64,000 nt of DNA. Source: Faecalispora anaeroviscerum (GTDB taxonomy: Bacteria > Bacillota > Clostridia > Oscillospirales > Acutalibacteraceae). Shown here one piece after another: positions 25,336 to 34,671 of the stretch. The first letter of the stretch is position 1; every line of letters begins with the position of its first letter. Where the stretch lies: NCBI RefSeq assembly GCF_947568225.1, contig NZ_CANOOQ010000001.1, positions 806,001-870,000 on the forward strand, written 5' to 3'. The notes below the pieces were generated by a model. It ran no database searches. It was not told the origin of the DNA and was given only the letters and a program-made list of their open reading frames with translations. Position numbers and translations under genes: made by a program.

Positions 25336-25352
25336 TCTCATTCTGATCTTTG

Positions 25353-25389
25353 AGGAGCCCGCTGTTTGTAAGCAGCGGGCTCCTTTTTC
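25353..25389 (+). terminator. Rho-independent terminator of nfnAB
   Basis: GGAGCCCGCTG pairs with CAGCGGGCTCC across TTTGTAAG, followed by TTTTTCT. It is a textbook terminator. Confidence 0.93.
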
Positions 25390-25390
25390 T

Positions 25391-25436
25391 ATAAAAACTA
25401 TGATTCAAAACATTTATTTTGAATCATAGTTTTTAT
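25391..25436. repeat. Perfect AT-rich 20-bp inverted repeat
   Basis: Arms at 25391-25410 and 25417-25436 (ATAAAAACTATGATTCAAAA and its exact complement) flank the loop CATTTA. It starts two bases after the nfnAB terminator. It has A and T runs on either side, so it could be a second, bidirectional terminator, but no minus-strand gene is near. It could also be a small mobile or repeat element. Confidence 0.75.
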
Positions 25437-25531
25437 ATTGATACGGATTTTCTGTTCTGGGGGACAAAGCTCCGGCGTTCTCTTTTGGTACTTGCTGTCA
25501 TATAAATAGAGTTGACAGGAGGGATGCAAAA

Positions 25532-26491
25532 ATGCAAGGCAAGTATAACAGCAGAATGGACGACGATTTGGACAGAATAAGGAAAGTGGATGACATTTAT
25601 AGCAGTACAGACAGCGCAAACGGCAATTACAACCGGATGGATCGAACCGATGAGGACGGCTATGAATATAATTATGATTACCATTATGTGGAGCCGTCAG
25701 GATATGAAGATCCGGAAGAAACGGATTACCGGCCGCGCCAGAAAAAAAAGCCGAAAAAACTGCTGATTTTTCTGCAGATGCTGATTTGCATCACCGTTTT
25801 GGTCACAGCCATGCTGCTGAAAATTACAGGCGGCAGCGCCTACCAGACGATTCGCGAATGGTATCTGAGTCATGCAGAAAATTCTATTATTGCGCAGGAG
25901 TCCTTCAATTATTTTACCCGTACCTGGGTACAGTTTTTCTCTTCTTCTCCGGCGGAGCAGGGGAAGAACGCCTATTCTGCGCCTGAGTCGACCGCACCGG
26001 CCTCTTCCGCACCTTCTTCTGCGCCATCCTCACTGCCGGATATTTCCTCCGCTGTTTCAGGAGTGGCATATACCACCAGCGTTTCTTCCAAAACGCCGGT
26101 GTTTGTTTCTGTGTTTCTCGATACCCCGGTAAAAAACAGCGTAATTTCCTCCGGTTTTGGTCTGAGGGATGGCAAGAATCATTTGGGCATTGACCTTGCC
26201 GCAGACGCCGGAAGTGAAATTGTGCCCGCAATGCCCGGCAAAGTGGAATTTAGCGGAGAAAATTCCTCTTACGGAAAATACATTTTGATCGACCATGGCT
26301 TTCACATTGAAACGCGGTATGCCCACTGTGAAAAACTGCTGGTAAAGAAGGGGGACACCGTTACCTACTCCCAGCCCATTGCCCTGGTTGGTAGCACCGG
26401 GGATTCCACCGGCCCGCATGTGCATTTTGAGCTTATTTTATCGGGTGTCTGCTATGATCCGCAGCCACTGCTGAAAAACAGGACGCTCTGA
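25532..26491 (+). CDS. M23-domain membrane protein, SpoIVFA-like
   Basis: This 319-residue protein has a charged, Tyr/Asp-rich cytoplasmic N terminus (about 1-75), one membrane helix (about 80-100) and a Ser/Ala/Pro-rich linker. The C-terminal M23/LytM domain contains GFGLRDGKNHLGIDLAA and HVHFEL, so the zinc ligands look intact. The next gene, sharing its last base, is an intramembrane metalloprotease. This matches the spoIVFA-spoIVFB arrangement, in which SpoIVFA regulates the protease during pro-sigma-K processing. SpoIIQ is an alternative. Confidence 0.7.
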   Translation: MQGKYNSRMDDDLDRIRKVDDIYSSTDSANGNYNRMDRTDEDGYEYNYDYHYVEPSGYEDPEETDYRPRQKKKPKKLLIFLQMLICITVLVTAMLLKITGGSAYQTIREWYLSHAENSIIAQESFNYFTRTWVQFFSSSPAEQGKNAYSAPESTAPASSAPSSAPSSLPDISSAVSGVAYTTSVSSKTPVFVSVFLDTPVKNSVISSGFGLRDGKNHLGIDLAADAGSEIVPAMPGKVEFSGENSSYGKYILIDHGFHIETRYAHCEKLLVKKGDTVTYSQPIALVGSTGDSTGPHVHFELILSGVCYDPQPLLKNRTL

Positions 26492-27102
26492 TGCGCTTTA
26501 CGGTTGGGGGCTGCCTGGTTACGGTACAGTTCTGGTTTATGGCGCTGGTAACGCTGGCCTTATTGTTCGACAGAAGCGGAATGGCTGGAATCGGGTTGGT
26601 CGCGGTGATTTTGCATGAAAGTGGGCATCTGCTGATGATGTCGCTGGTGGGCACTCCGCCGGAGCGCCTCTCCATGAATTTATTTGGTCTTGAAATCTGC
26701 CAGAAAAGCGGTAGCTGCCGCACCTATCATCAGGATGCCTGGATCGCTGCGGCGGGTCCTTTGGCAAGCCTGTTCTTTTTTGTGGTCTGCTGGCTGGGGT
26801 ATGAGCTGACTCGCTCGTTGTACCTGGCAAACTTGGGCGTGGCTAACCTAATGCTTGCTCTTTTAAACGGTCTGCCGGTAGGCCCGTTGGATGGGGGCCA
26901 GACCCTATACGCTTTATTGTGCAGAAAATACCCGGCAGAAACCTGCGAAAAAATCGTAGAGATCGTTTCTTTTTTTATCATTCTTCCTGTTGCACTGGCC
27001 GGATTTTTAGTATTACTTCAGTCACGTTATAATTTTTCCTTACTAATTGTTAGTGGATACCTCCTGCTGATGCTTTTGTTGAAAAAGGGAAGATATTTTT
27101 AG
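26491..27102 (+). CDS. Site-2 protease family intramembrane metalloprotease, SpoIVFB-like
   Basis: This 203-residue protein is mostly membrane helices, with the zinc motif HESGH in VILHESGHLLMM and the second motif NGLPVGPLDGGQ supplying the Asp ligand. It lacks the C-terminal CBS domain of Bacillus SpoIVFB. Pairing with the SpoIVFA-like gene suggests it activates pro-sigma-K or another mother-cell factor; the true substrate cannot be read here. Its ATG overlaps the preceding TGA. Confidence 0.75.
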   Translation: MRFTVGGCLVTVQFWFMALVTLALLFDRSGMAGIGLVAVILHESGHLLMMSLVGTPPERLSMNLFGLEICQKSGSCRTYHQDAWIAAAGPLASLFFFVVCWLGYELTRSLYLANLGVANLMLALLNGLPVGPLDGGQTLYALLCRKYPAETCEKIVEIVSFFIILPVALAGFLVLLQSRYNFSLLIVSGYLLLMLLLKKGRYF

Positions 27103-27132
27103 CCCTCCCTTAAAAAGGTGGGCTTTTTAATT
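27101..27132 (+). terminator. Terminator after the SpoIVFB-like gene
   Basis: AGCCC and GGGCT pair around CTTAAAAAGG, followed by TTTTTAA. It lies at the stop codon. The 200 bases that follow hold a TATAAT at 27186-27191 but no confident -35 box. Confidence 0.65.
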
Positions 27133-27336
27133 CGATTCACAAAATATTTAGAATATTGTTGCTTTTATCTAAGCAGGCATTGTGATATAATAATCATCAA
27201 AGCTGTATTCTGTTTTTGATATCCTGTTTGTTCTGAAAACTAATATAAATTGGGAATGATAAGGAAAAACGGCGGTTTGCGGCCAAATTGGGTATTTGCC
27301 CGGGTCTGCTGATTACCGGATAGGGAGATGAAAGAA

Positions 27337-28620
27337 ATGATAAAAACAGAGCAGTATCCTGTAACTGATGGTATAAATTTTCGTAGTATTCAGGATACCA
27401 GATTTAAAACCCTGCGTATTGCAGTCAATTTCATGTTGCCTTTGGAGAAAGAAACGGCGGCAGCAAACGCGCTGCTTCCTTTTTTATTGAGTCGTGCCAG
27501 CCGGGAATACCCGGATTTCACACGTTTGAATGAGCGCCTTTCGGAGATGTACGGTGCAGCAATTCACGCCGATGTGCGAAAGCTGGGAGAAGTCCAGGTG
27601 CTTTCCATCGCGGTGGCTGGCCTTGCAGACCGCTACACACTGGAGGGCGAAAGCATTTCTGCAGAACTTTCCCATCTGCTGTGCAGCATTTTGTTTGATC
27701 CGCCTCTGGTAGGCGGACTGTTTCCCCAGGATGGCTTTGATCAGGAAAAAAGACAGACGATTGAAATGATCGATTCTGATTATAATGATAAACGAACCTT
27801 TGCACGCCTGCGCTGTGAGCAGTTAATGTGTGACCGCGAAGCCTTTGGAATCAACCGCTATGGAAGCCGAGAAGACGTTACCGCACTTCAAAGAGAAGAG
27901 ATGACCAAGGTGTGGGAACGGGTTCTGCGCACCTCCCGTGTTGAAATTATGGCTCTTGGCGACTGTGACCCGGTTCCAATTTACGACAGCTTTTTGAACG
28001 CCTTCAAGAAGCTCGACCGTGAACCGGTGCCGGAGCTGCAAACAGAAATCATCAAAGAAGTGGCAAAGCTGCGTGAATTTACCGATACCATTGATGTTGC
28101 TCAGTCCAAGCTGGTTCTGGGGCTTCGCGCCGGAGCCGCAGTTCCAAAAGATGCGGTGGCTTCCACAAAGCTGATGTCCGCCGTGTTCGGCGGTACGCCC
28201 AGCTCTAAGCTGTTCCTGAACGTTCGCGAAAAACTGAGTCTTTGCTACTACTGCTCTTCCCGTTACGACTGGAACAAGGGCATTCTGCTGATTGAAAGCG
28301 GTGTAGAAACCGAAAATATTGACCGGGCGCAGACCGAAATTCTCGGTCAGCTGGATGAAATTCGCGCCGGCAAGGTGACGGAAGAAGAGCTTCAAGCCGC
28401 AAAGCTGAGCATTGGCAACAGCTACCGCACAGTCGGGGATTACCTGGGCGGCCTTGAAAGCTGGTATGTTTCTCAGGCCTTCTGCGAAATGGTTCAGTCG
28501 CCGGAAGAAGCGGCGGAAGAAATCAGCTCCGTTACCATGGAACAGGTTGTACAGGCCGCAAATCATGTGGTTTTGGATACGGTTTACCGCATGGTAGGAA
28601 AGGAGGGGGCAGAGGAATGA
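27337..28620 (+). CDS. yfmF: M16-family peptidase-like protein (YfmF type), catalytically inactive
   Basis: This 427-residue protein has the M16 (insulinase/processing peptidase) fold but no HXXEH zinc motif; the corresponding N-terminal helix reads FLLSRASREYPDF. YfmF pairs with active YfmH and is annotated with EF-P 5-aminopentanol modification in Bacillus (known there as ymfF). ATG 27337 is preferred: AGGGAG at 27322-27327 gives normal spacing, whereas ATG 27328 would have none. Confidence 0.82.
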   Translation: MIKTEQYPVTDGINFRSIQDTRFKTLRIAVNFMLPLEKETAAANALLPFLLSRASREYPDFTRLNERLSEMYGAAIHADVRKLGEVQVLSIAVAGLADRYTLEGESISAELSHLLCSILFDPPLVGGLFPQDGFDQEKRQTIEMIDSDYNDKRTFARLRCEQLMCDREAFGINRYGSREDVTALQREEMTKVWERVLRTSRVEIMALGDCDPVPIYDSFLNAFKKLDREPVPELQTEIIKEVAKLREFTDTIDVAQSKLVLGLRAGAAVPKDAVASTKLMSAVFGGTPSSKLFLNVREKLSLCYYCSSRYDWNKGILLIESGVETENIDRAQTEILGQLDEIRAGKVTEEELQAAKLSIGNSYRTVGDYLGGLESWYVSQAFCEMVQSPEEAAEEISSVTMEQVVQAANHVVLDTVYRMVGKEGAEE

Positions 28621-29891
28621 GAATGGAAAAGATTACAAACAAAAGAGTGCAAGACAGCTATTACAGCATCAAACACCCAAGCGGCCTGCGCATTTTCGTT
28701 TATCCCAAAGAGGCAAGTAACTCAACCTATGCAATCTTCGGCACCCGTTACGGCTCGGTGGATACCAGCTTCCGGCGTTCCGATGAAAAGGACATCAGCA
28801 CGGTTCCCGAGGGCATCGCGCATTTTCTGGAGCACAAGCTGTTTGAAAGCGAAGACGGGGATGCCTTTGCCCGTTATGCTAAAACAGGAGCTTCCGCCAA
28901 CGCGTATACCTCGTTTGATATGACCTGCTATTTGTTCTCCTGCACCGAGAATGTGTATGAGTCACTTGAAATCCTGCTGGATTTTGTTCAGTCGCCGTAT
29001 TTTACAGAGCAGACCGTTCAAAAGGAACAGGGAATCATCGGCCAGGAAATCCGGATGTATGACGACGACCCACAGTGGAGGGTCATGTTTAATCTGCTCA
29101 AAGCCCTGTATCACCACCACCCGGTGAAAATCGACATTGCCGGCACGGTGGAGAGCATTGCCGAGATCACGCCGGACTATCTGTACCGCTGCTATCATAC
29201 CTTTTACAATCTGAATAATATGGCTCTGTGCGTCGCTGGCAATATCGACCCCGAACGTGTACTGGAGCTGTGCGATAAAATGCTCAAACCCTCCGAATTG
29301 ACCCAGGTGGAACGAATTTTTGAAGAAGAACCTCTTGGTGTAGTGCAGAATCGTGTGGAACAGAAGCTTTCTGTCACAATTCCTCTGTTCCAGTTCGGCT
29401 TTAAAGAGCCGGCACGCCGCCGCACAGTTCAGGAATTGGCCCAGACGGATATTTTGCTGGAGCTGTTGGCCTCCGACGCTTCTCCGCTGTACCGCCGCCT
29501 GCTGGACGCCAACCTGATTAACACCGCTTCTTTTGGAAGTGAATACTTTGAGGGGCCGGGCTATGCCGCTGTAATTTTTTCCGGGGAATCGAAAGATCCG
29601 GATGCTGTCGCAAAGGAAATTCGCAGTGAGGTTGAGCGCCTGCGCAAGGAAGGAATCCCGGCAGAGGCGTTTGAAAGAGCCAGAAAAGCCGTGTATGGCC
29701 GCAACGTCGCCGCGCTCAACAGTGCAGAGGCCATCGCGAATGCCATGATCTCTCTAACCTTCGCGGAACGCGAGCTGTTCTCTTATATTGACGCGCTGGC
29801 CACCGTTCAACTGCCGGATGTTCAGAAGCGGTTGGAGGAACAGCTCCTTTCTGAAAATTCTGCACTGTCGGTGATTTCCCCTATCAAATAA
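28617..29891 (+). CDS. yfmH: M16-family zinc peptidase (YfmH type)
   Basis: This 424-residue protein has the inverted zinc motif HFLEH, with the downstream glutamate in the helix around GQEIRMYDDD. It overlaps yfmF by four bases, so the two probably form a heterodimer with one active and one inactive half. AAAGGAGGGGG lies upstream of the start. The peptide substrate is unknown to me. Confidence 0.87.
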   Translation: MRMEKITNKRVQDSYYSIKHPSGLRIFVYPKEASNSTYAIFGTRYGSVDTSFRRSDEKDISTVPEGIAHFLEHKLFESEDGDAFARYAKTGASANAYTSFDMTCYLFSCTENVYESLEILLDFVQSPYFTEQTVQKEQGIIGQEIRMYDDDPQWRVMFNLLKALYHHHPVKIDIAGTVESIAEITPDYLYRCYHTFYNLNNMALCVAGNIDPERVLELCDKMLKPSELTQVERIFEEEPLGVVQNRVEQKLSVTIPLFQFGFKEPARRRTVQELAQTDILLELLASDASPLYRRLLDANLINTASFGSEYFEGPGYAAVIFSGESKDPDAVAKEIRSEVERLRKEGIPAEAFERARKAVYGRNVAALNSAEAIANAMISLTFAERELFSYIDALATVQLPDVQKRLEEQLLSENSALSVISPIK

Positions 29892-29907
29892 TTGGAGGCA
29901 ACCTTTC

Positions 29908-31044
29908 ATGTACCAGGTTCATACCGTCGAGTTTCCCAAAATGGGGCTCGACTTTAACATAAACCCAACTGCCTTTTCGATTGGCGGCTTTACGATTCAG
30001 TGGTATGGTGTCATTATCGCGATGGGGTTTCTGCTGGCTTTTTTGTACCTGATGTTCAGCTGCAGAAAATTTAACGTTGATCAGGACAGGCTGATTGATG
30101 CCGTGATCGTCGGCATGATTGGCGGAATCATCGGCGCAAGACTGTATTATGTTGTTTTTTATCCCGGGGACCAATACGTGAAGGACCCCATGAGCATCCT
30201 GTATATTTGGAACGGCGGTCTTGCCATTTACGGCGGAATCATCGGCGGGCTGCTCTGCGGCGCACTGATGGCGAAGCTACGCGGCTTGAAAATCTCCGCT
30301 GTTCTCGACCTGGCCGCCCTCGGCTTTTTGATTGGACAAACTGTGGGCCGGTGGGGAAATTATGTAAATCAGGAAGCCTTCGGTACTTCGACGGATCTGC
30401 CCTGGGGCATGATCAGCGACCGTACACGCCTAATCGTGGACGGCCCGGTTCATCCCTGCTTTTTGTATGAATCCCTGTGGTGCTTAGTGGGCTTCGGCCT
30501 TTTGCACCTGGTTGCCACTAAGCTGCGTAGATACGACGGGCAGGTTTTTCTGCTGTATCTGCTGTGGTACGGGCTGGGCCGCTTCTGGATTGAGGGACTG
30601 CGTACCGACAGCCTGATTGCCCCAATTCTGAACCTGCGGGTTTCCCAGCTTCTGGCTGCTACAACCGTTCTGGTCACCCTTGCACTGTTAGTTGTGTTCC
30701 GCAACAGAACCACCCTGACCGGAATCGGGTCGCCCAAGGTGATGGCTCTGAACGGGATTACCTTTGCCGTGGTGGAAAGTGCGTCCGACGATGGGAAAAG
30801 CACCATTTTTGGCAACATTACACCCAAGCCCGAATTGTCGGAGCTGGAAGAAGCGCCTTCTGAGGATGCGGAATTGCAGGAATCGGCAGAAGATACGACG
30901 GCTTTGGAAGAAACAGATTCTAAAAAGGACACTTTAGAAAAAGCAGATACCAATGAAGCAGCGCCGGAAAAAACCGGTGAAGCAGCAGAGATTACAATAG
31001 AAGAGGCTCCCACACAGGAGTCTGCCGATACACACAAAGAATAA
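29908..31044 (+). CDS. lgt: Prolipoprotein diacylglyceryl transferase with long acidic tail
   Basis: Lgt adds diacylglycerol to the lipobox cysteine of prolipoproteins. The core is about residues 1-275: IGGFTIQWYGV, IIGARLYYVVF, GGLAIYGGIIGG and the signature GRWGNYVNQEAFG. Seven membrane segments are expected. After the last helix a tail of about 100 residues is dominated by Glu, Asp, Ala and Thr (ELEEAPSEDAEL and so on). Such a tail is not part of the enzyme core. GGAGG at 29893 fits the start. Confidence 0.95.
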   Translation: MYQVHTVEFPKMGLDFNINPTAFSIGGFTIQWYGVIIAMGFLLAFLYLMFSCRKFNVDQDRLIDAVIVGMIGGIIGARLYYVVFYPGDQYVKDPMSILYIWNGGLAIYGGIIGGLLCGALMAKLRGLKISAVLDLAALGFLIGQTVGRWGNYVNQEAFGTSTDLPWGMISDRTRLIVDGPVHPCFLYESLWCLVGFGLLHLVATKLRRYDGQVFLLYLLWYGLGRFWIEGLRTDSLIAPILNLRVSQLLAATTVLVTLALLVVFRNRTTLTGIGSPKVMALNGITFAVVESASDDGKSTIFGNITPKPELSELEEAPSEDAELQESAEDTTALEETDSKKDTLEKADTNEAAPEKTGEAAEITIEEAPTQESADTHKE

Positions 31045-31100
31045 ACCGTGCTTCAAATTGTGGAGAAGCGGAAAATAAGGGGAAATACGGGAGGCTATCT

Positions 31101-31961
31101 ATGGCTCAATTAATTGATGGAAAGGCAATTTCTGCCTCGGTACGCAAACACATCGCGGAGAAAATTCAGTCACTGCAGGAAGAACAGGGAATTACCCCCG
31201 GCTTGGCCGTAATTTTGGTAGGGGAAGATTCCGCGTCTGAAGTGTATGTGAAAAACAAAGGGAAGGCCTGTGAAGAAGTCGGCATTTACTTTGAATTATA
31301 CCGGCTTCCCGCAACTGCCACACAGCAGGAGCTGGAAGATACAATTCATTCTCTAAACGATCGGGAAGATATTGACGGTATCCTGCTGCAGCTCCCGCTG
31401 CCGAGTCATCTGGACGCAAACCAGTTTGTCGGCCTCATTCGGCCGGATAAAGATGTGGACGCGTTCCACCCGGAGAATATTGGACATATCATGCGCGGCG
31501 ACTTCGCTTTTCTTCCCTGCACTCCCGCAGGAATTATGGAACTGCTGCGTGCGTCCGGAATTGATCCGGCCGGGCAGCGATGTGTTGTGGTAGGCCGCAG
31601 CGACATTGTAGGCAAACCGATGGCAATGGTACTGCTGCATGCGGACGCCACCGTTACCATCTGCCACAGCAAAACAACAAATCTGGCCGAAATTTGCCGA
31701 GAGGCAGATATTCTGGTGAGTGCCGTAGGGCAGGCTGGCCTGATTACCGGCGACATGGTTCGCCCCGGCGCTGTTGTCATCGATGTTGGAATGAACCGTA
31801 ATGAAGAGGGCAAGCTGTGCGGCGACGTAGACTTCTCCTCGGTGGAGCCTGTTGCATCGCACCTGACTCCGGTTCCCGGTGGCGTTGGCCCGATGACGGT
31901 AGCGATGCTGCTTCAAAACACATTGCAGGCAGCCAAGCACCACAGCGGTATTACCGAATGA
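31101..31961 (+). CDS. folD: Bifunctional methylenetetrahydrofolate dehydrogenase/cyclohydrolase
   Basis: FolD interconverts methylene-, methenyl- and formyl-THF using NADP. The 286-residue protein has SASEVYVKNKGKACE with the catalytic Lys, ILLQLPLPSHL, VVVGRSDIVGKPMA and TPVPGGVGPMTVAML. The usual DVDG reads DVDAF here. GGGAGG lies upstream of ATG 31101. Confidence 0.96.
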   Translation: MAQLIDGKAISASVRKHIAEKIQSLQEEQGITPGLAVILVGEDSASEVYVKNKGKACEEVGIYFELYRLPATATQQELEDTIHSLNDREDIDGILLQLPLPSHLDANQFVGLIRPDKDVDAFHPENIGHIMRGDFAFLPCTPAGIMELLRASGIDPAGQRCVVVGRSDIVGKPMAMVLLHADATVTICHSKTTNLAEICREADILVSAVGQAGLITGDMVRPGAVVIDVGMNRNEEGKLCGDVDFSSVEPVASHLTPVPGGVGPMTVAMLLQNTLQAAKHHSGITE

Positions 31962-31993
31962 CGCCTTCATTACAATGAACAGAGGTTTCTTGG

Positions 31994-33853
31994 ATGGGAA
32001 AAATATTAGATTGCATTGAATCCCCAAGGGATCTGCGATCCTTGACAACGGACGAGCTGAATGTACTGTGCAGAGAAATCCGGCAGGAGATTATCCGCAC
32101 AGTGGCAAAAAACGGCGGGCACTTGGCATCAAATCTGGGTGTTGTGGAGCTTACGGTCGCTCTGCACTATGTTTTTGATGTTCCGTTTGATCATATTGTG
32201 TGGGATGTGGGGCATCAGTCCTATACTCACAAGATTTTGACCGGACGGAAAGATCAATTGCACACAATCCGCACTCAGGGCGGACTTTCCGGCTACCCCA
32301 ACCCCAAAGAGAGCGACTGTGACCCATTTCATGCGGGTCACAGCAGCACCTCCATTTCCGTTGCTCTGGGGTTGGCCAGCGCGAAAAATCTTCACAACGA
32401 CCCCGGCCACGTGGTTGCGGTGATCGGCGACGGGGCCCTGACCGGCGGCCTGGCCTATGAGGGCCTGAACAATGCCGGCCGTTTCCCGAAAAATTTTATC
32501 GTCATTCTAAACGACAATAAAATGTCGATTTCAAAAAATGTAGGTTCTATTGCTCGGTATCTGGCTCATATTCGTACCCAGCCGGGCTACTTAAAAGCAA
32601 AGGGAACCGTAGCAGGGATTCTCGATCACCTGCCGGTGCTTGGCGACCCGATCAGCAATGTTCTGGAAAAATCCAAAACTCTGCTCAAGCAGGCGCTGTA
32701 TAAAGGTACTCTATTTGAGGATATGGGTTTTGCCTATTATGGCCCTTATGACGGCCACGACGTGGAGCAGCTGATTTCTGTGCTGCAAAGCGCGAAAGAA
32801 ATCAATCGACCCGTTCTGCTGCATGTGATTACAGCAAAGGGAAAGGGCTATTCCTTTGCCGAGAAAAATCCGGATGCCTTTCACGGAGTTCCCTGTTTTG
32901 ACATCAAAACGGGAGAGTCCCAAGCCTCCGGCGAGAATTTTTCCAAGGTGTTCGGTAAATGCCTTTGCGCCATGGCCAAGAAGGATGATCGCCTCTGCGC
33001 GATTACAGCCGCCATGGAAAGCGGAACCGGTCTTGCCGGCTTCCACAAGGCATTCCCCGATCGATTCTTTGATGTGGGCATTGCGGAGGAACACGCCGTC
33101 ACCTTTGCGGGTGGGCTCGCGGCTGGCGGAATGCTGCCGGTGTTTGCCGTGTACTCCAGCTTTTTGCAGCGCAGCATCGACCAAGTGATTCACGATGCGG
33201 CTTTACAGAATCTGAAGGTAACGCTTGCTATCGACCGGGCGGGAGTGGTGGGGGAGGACGGCGAAACCCATCAGGGCCTGTTTGACGTTTCCCTGCTCAG
33301 CGCCATCCCCAACATGACAATTTTTTCCCCGGCCTATCATGCGGAACTGGAGCTTTTTCTGCACCAGGCAATTTATGAGTGTCCCGGAGTCACAGCGGTG
33401 CGCTATCCCCGAGGGGGTCAACTGTATCAGCCGGAAGATTTTACCGTTTCGGGCCATTCCTTTGATGAATACGGTGATCGAGAGTCGCCGGTGGCACTGG
33501 TGACTTACGGTAGACTCTTTTCCATGGCCTGTCTTGCGGCAAAAAAGCTGCGGCAGGAGGGGGTTCCCGTCCGGATCATCAAGCTCAACCGAATTCACCC
33601 GGTCGACCCGCAGGCAGTAGAAGCTTGCATGGGCGCGCAGCACACCTTCTTTTTTGAAGAAGGCATCCGGCAGGGCGGGGTAGGCGAGCATTTTCTGTAT
33701 CTGATGTACCAGAAAAACTATGCAGGGAAAACAACCCTGCAAGCGGTGGAAAACCGTTTTGTCAAGCAAGCAACCATGCGTCAGTCTCTGGCTGAGCTTC
33801 AGCTGGACAGTGAAAGCATGAAAAATAGCATTCAAACGGAGTATCAAAAGTGA
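31994..33853 (+). CDS. dxs: 1-deoxy-D-xylulose-5-phosphate synthase
   Basis: This 619-residue thiamine-diphosphate enzyme makes the first intermediate of the MEP isoprenoid route from pyruvate and glyceraldehyde 3-phosphate. Motifs are GHQSYTHKILTGR, HAGHSSTSIS, GDGALTGG with the ThDP-binding NDNKMSIS, and DRAGVVGEDGETHQG. Bacillus has xseA, xseB and ispA between folD and dxs; none is here. The tlyA start overlaps its stop. Confidence 0.96.
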   Translation: MGKILDCIESPRDLRSLTTDELNVLCREIRQEIIRTVAKNGGHLASNLGVVELTVALHYVFDVPFDHIVWDVGHQSYTHKILTGRKDQLHTIRTQGGLSGYPNPKESDCDPFHAGHSSTSISVALGLASAKNLHNDPGHVVAVIGDGALTGGLAYEGLNNAGRFPKNFIVILNDNKMSISKNVGSIARYLAHIRTQPGYLKAKGTVAGILDHLPVLGDPISNVLEKSKTLLKQALYKGTLFEDMGFAYYGPYDGHDVEQLISVLQSAKEINRPVLLHVITAKGKGYSFAEKNPDAFHGVPCFDIKTGESQASGENFSKVFGKCLCAMAKKDDRLCAITAAMESGTGLAGFHKAFPDRFFDVGIAEEHAVTFAGGLAAGGMLPVFAVYSSFLQRSIDQVIHDAALQNLKVTLAIDRAGVVGEDGETHQGLFDVSLLSAIPNMTIFSPAYHAELELFLHQAIYECPGVTAVRYPRGGQLYQPEDFTVSGHSFDEYGDRESPVALVTYGRLFSMACLAAKKLRQEGVPVRIIKLNRIHPVDPQAVEACMGAQHTFFFEEGIRQGGVGEHFLYLMYQKNYAGKTTLQAVENRFVKQATMRQSLAELQLDSESMKNSIQTEYQK

Positions 33854-34671
33854 CAGAGAAAAAAAGACTCGACACCCTCGTATTTGAAAAGGGCTTTGCG
33901 GAAAGCCGGGAAAAGGCAAAAATCCTGATTATGCTGGGGAACGTTTATGTGGATCACCAGAAATCGGATAAACCGGGTACCATACTCCCGGCCGACGCGG
34001 CCATAGAGGTGCGTGGGCAAGGACTGAAGTATGTCAGCCGCGGAGGGCTCAAGCTGGAAAAAGCAATCGAGCTGTATGCCCTCAACCTTTCCGGCCTCAC
34101 TTGTATGGACATCGGCGCTTCCACCGGCGGCTTTACGGACTGCATGCTGCAGAACGGTGCTGAAAAGGTGTATTCCGTAGATGTCGGTTACGGTCAGCTG
34201 GCGTGGAAGCTGCGCACAGATCCCCGGGTAGTGAATCTGGAACGAACCAACGTGCGCTACCTGACACCGGAGCAGGTACCGGACATCCTTGATTTTTTTA
34301 GTGTGGATGTATCCTTTATTTCTCTGACTCTGGTACTGCCGGTGGCCAGAACCTTTCTTTCTGAAAACGCGCGGGCACTTTGCCTGATCAAACCGCAGTT
34401 CGAAGCCGGACGTGAAAATGTCGGAAAAAAAGGTGTGGTACGCGACAAGGCGGTTCATGAACAGGTGATTTTAAAAATTCGAGATTTTGTCCTTGCGCAC
34501 GGGTTTTCCGTGCTGGGACTTACTTTTTCCCCGGTCAAAGGCCCGGAGGGGAATATTGAGTATTTGATTTATTTGCAGAAATCGGAGCATCCGGAGGACC
34601 TCAGAGGGCAGTCTGTGCCGGACTTGGTCGAGCAGTCCCATATCCAGCTAAACGGCGGTGATACACATTGA
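33850..34671 (+). CDS. TlyA family rRNA 2'-O-methyltransferase / YqxC
   Basis: This 273-residue protein has an N-terminal S4 RNA-binding domain (RLDTLVFEKGFAESREKAK) and an FtsJ-like methyltransferase domain (SRGGLKLEKAIE, DIGASTGGFTDCML, LIKPQFEAGRENVGKKGVV). Homologues methylate ribose in 16S and 23S rRNA; some are called haemolysins. The start is GTG 33850, four bases inside dxs. It ends overlapping nadK. Confidence 0.93.
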   Translation: MTEKKRLDTLVFEKGFAESREKAKILIMLGNVYVDHQKSDKPGTILPADAAIEVRGQGLKYVSRGGLKLEKAIELYALNLSGLTCMDIGASTGGFTDCMLQNGAEKVYSVDVGYGQLAWKLRTDPRVVNLERTNVRYLTPEQVPDILDFFSVDVSFISLTLVLPVARTFLSENARALCLIKPQFEAGRENVGKKGVVRDKAVHEQVILKIRDFVLAHGFSVLGLTFSPVKGPEGNIEYLIYLQKSEHPEDLRGQSVPDLVEQSHIQLNGGDTH

